From CAZVCJ01 sp964625745 (GTDB lineage Bacteria; Chloroflexota; Anaerolineae; VGOG01), in the NCBI GenBank assembly GCA_964625745.1, contig CAZVCJ010000133.1:1-11341 (forward strand): a DNA stretch of 11,341 bases, in the 5' to 3' direction. Position numbers and translations under genes: made by a program. Below are positions 11,315 to 11,341 of the stretch, piece by piece (within the stretch, counting starts at the first letter, position 1; each line of letters starts with the position of its first letter). Under the pieces are notes generated by a model, which was given only the letters and a program-made list of their open reading frames with translations, was not told the origin of the DNA and did no database searches.

Positions 11315-11341
11315 TACAGTAACCGCAGTACGTAAACCAGC

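Noticed and set aside
1..11341. Excess of TGATCA hexamers (nine seen by eye, where about three are expected by chance)
   Set aside because: Most fall in coding DNA, where they can arise from GTG-ATC-ATC or GAT-GAT-CAC codon runs. The count is small and uncorrected for composition, so no methylation or binding-site claim is made.
1..11341. Possible complete circular plasmid, with the window ends joining
   Set aside because: No terminal overlap is visible between the first and last bases, and joining the ends does not restore the recombinase C-terminus convincingly.

Overview
The window looks like the accessory backbone of a mobile genetic element (plasmid-like, or an integrated element) from a GC-rich bacterium. 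Nearly every gene lies on the + strand, most have strong Shine-Dalgarno (SD) sequences, and GTG starts occur. The mix of a DUF3631-like primase-helicase, a ParM/ParR-like pair, a large serine recombinase and a type I-E-like CRISPR repeat would fit a Chloroflexota-type host. That assignment is a guess; no ribosomal or other marker gene is present. No phage structural, conjugation or cas gene is recognisable.

Layout. A gene end (1-66) and an intrinsic terminator (125-151) precede a replication operon: a ribbon-helix-helix (RHH) protein, a small overlapping protein, and an ~865-residue fused primase-helicase (543-3140). The whole gap behind the primase (3139-3313) is an imperfect dyad carrying two pairs of direct repeats, each pair spaced 28 bp, and is a candidate replication origin. 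After a small unknown gene (3322) and a helix-turn-helix protein resembling small terminase subunits (3697) comes a tandem series of tiny overlapping genes (4074-5275). These share an N-terminal basic/leucine segment, step through the reading frames 0,1,2,0,1,2, and include a 57-codon member. The last member runs directly into a CRISPR-like array of 7 repeats and 6 spacers (5113-5508), probably read on the - strand.

From 5538 to 6551 lie a small unknown gene, a consensus sigma70 promoter with a palindromic operator in front of a 50-residue RHH repressor, a cluster of three hairpins ending in a 15-bp-stem terminator, and a 103-residue unknown protein. Next is a partition-like operon: an actin-like ATPase (ParM/StbA type) whose frame is broken by an in-frame TAG at codon 42, an RHH protein in the ParR position, a two-helix membrane protein with a winged-helix-like tail, and a lipoprotein with a second membrane segment. 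Small unknown genes follow (9198, 9444, 9897). A serine recombinase (10334-11314) closes the window; its zinc-ribbon end appears frameshifted.

Taken together this is a self-maintaining element with its own priming/unwinding enzyme, a probable origin, a segregation module (possibly disabled), several small DNA-binding regulators, a recombinase for integration or resolution, and a cas-less mini-CRISPR that could borrow host Cascade against competing elements. The most unusual parts are the staircase of small paralogues joined to the CRISPR array, the dyad/iteron region behind the primase, and the amber-interrupted actin gene.
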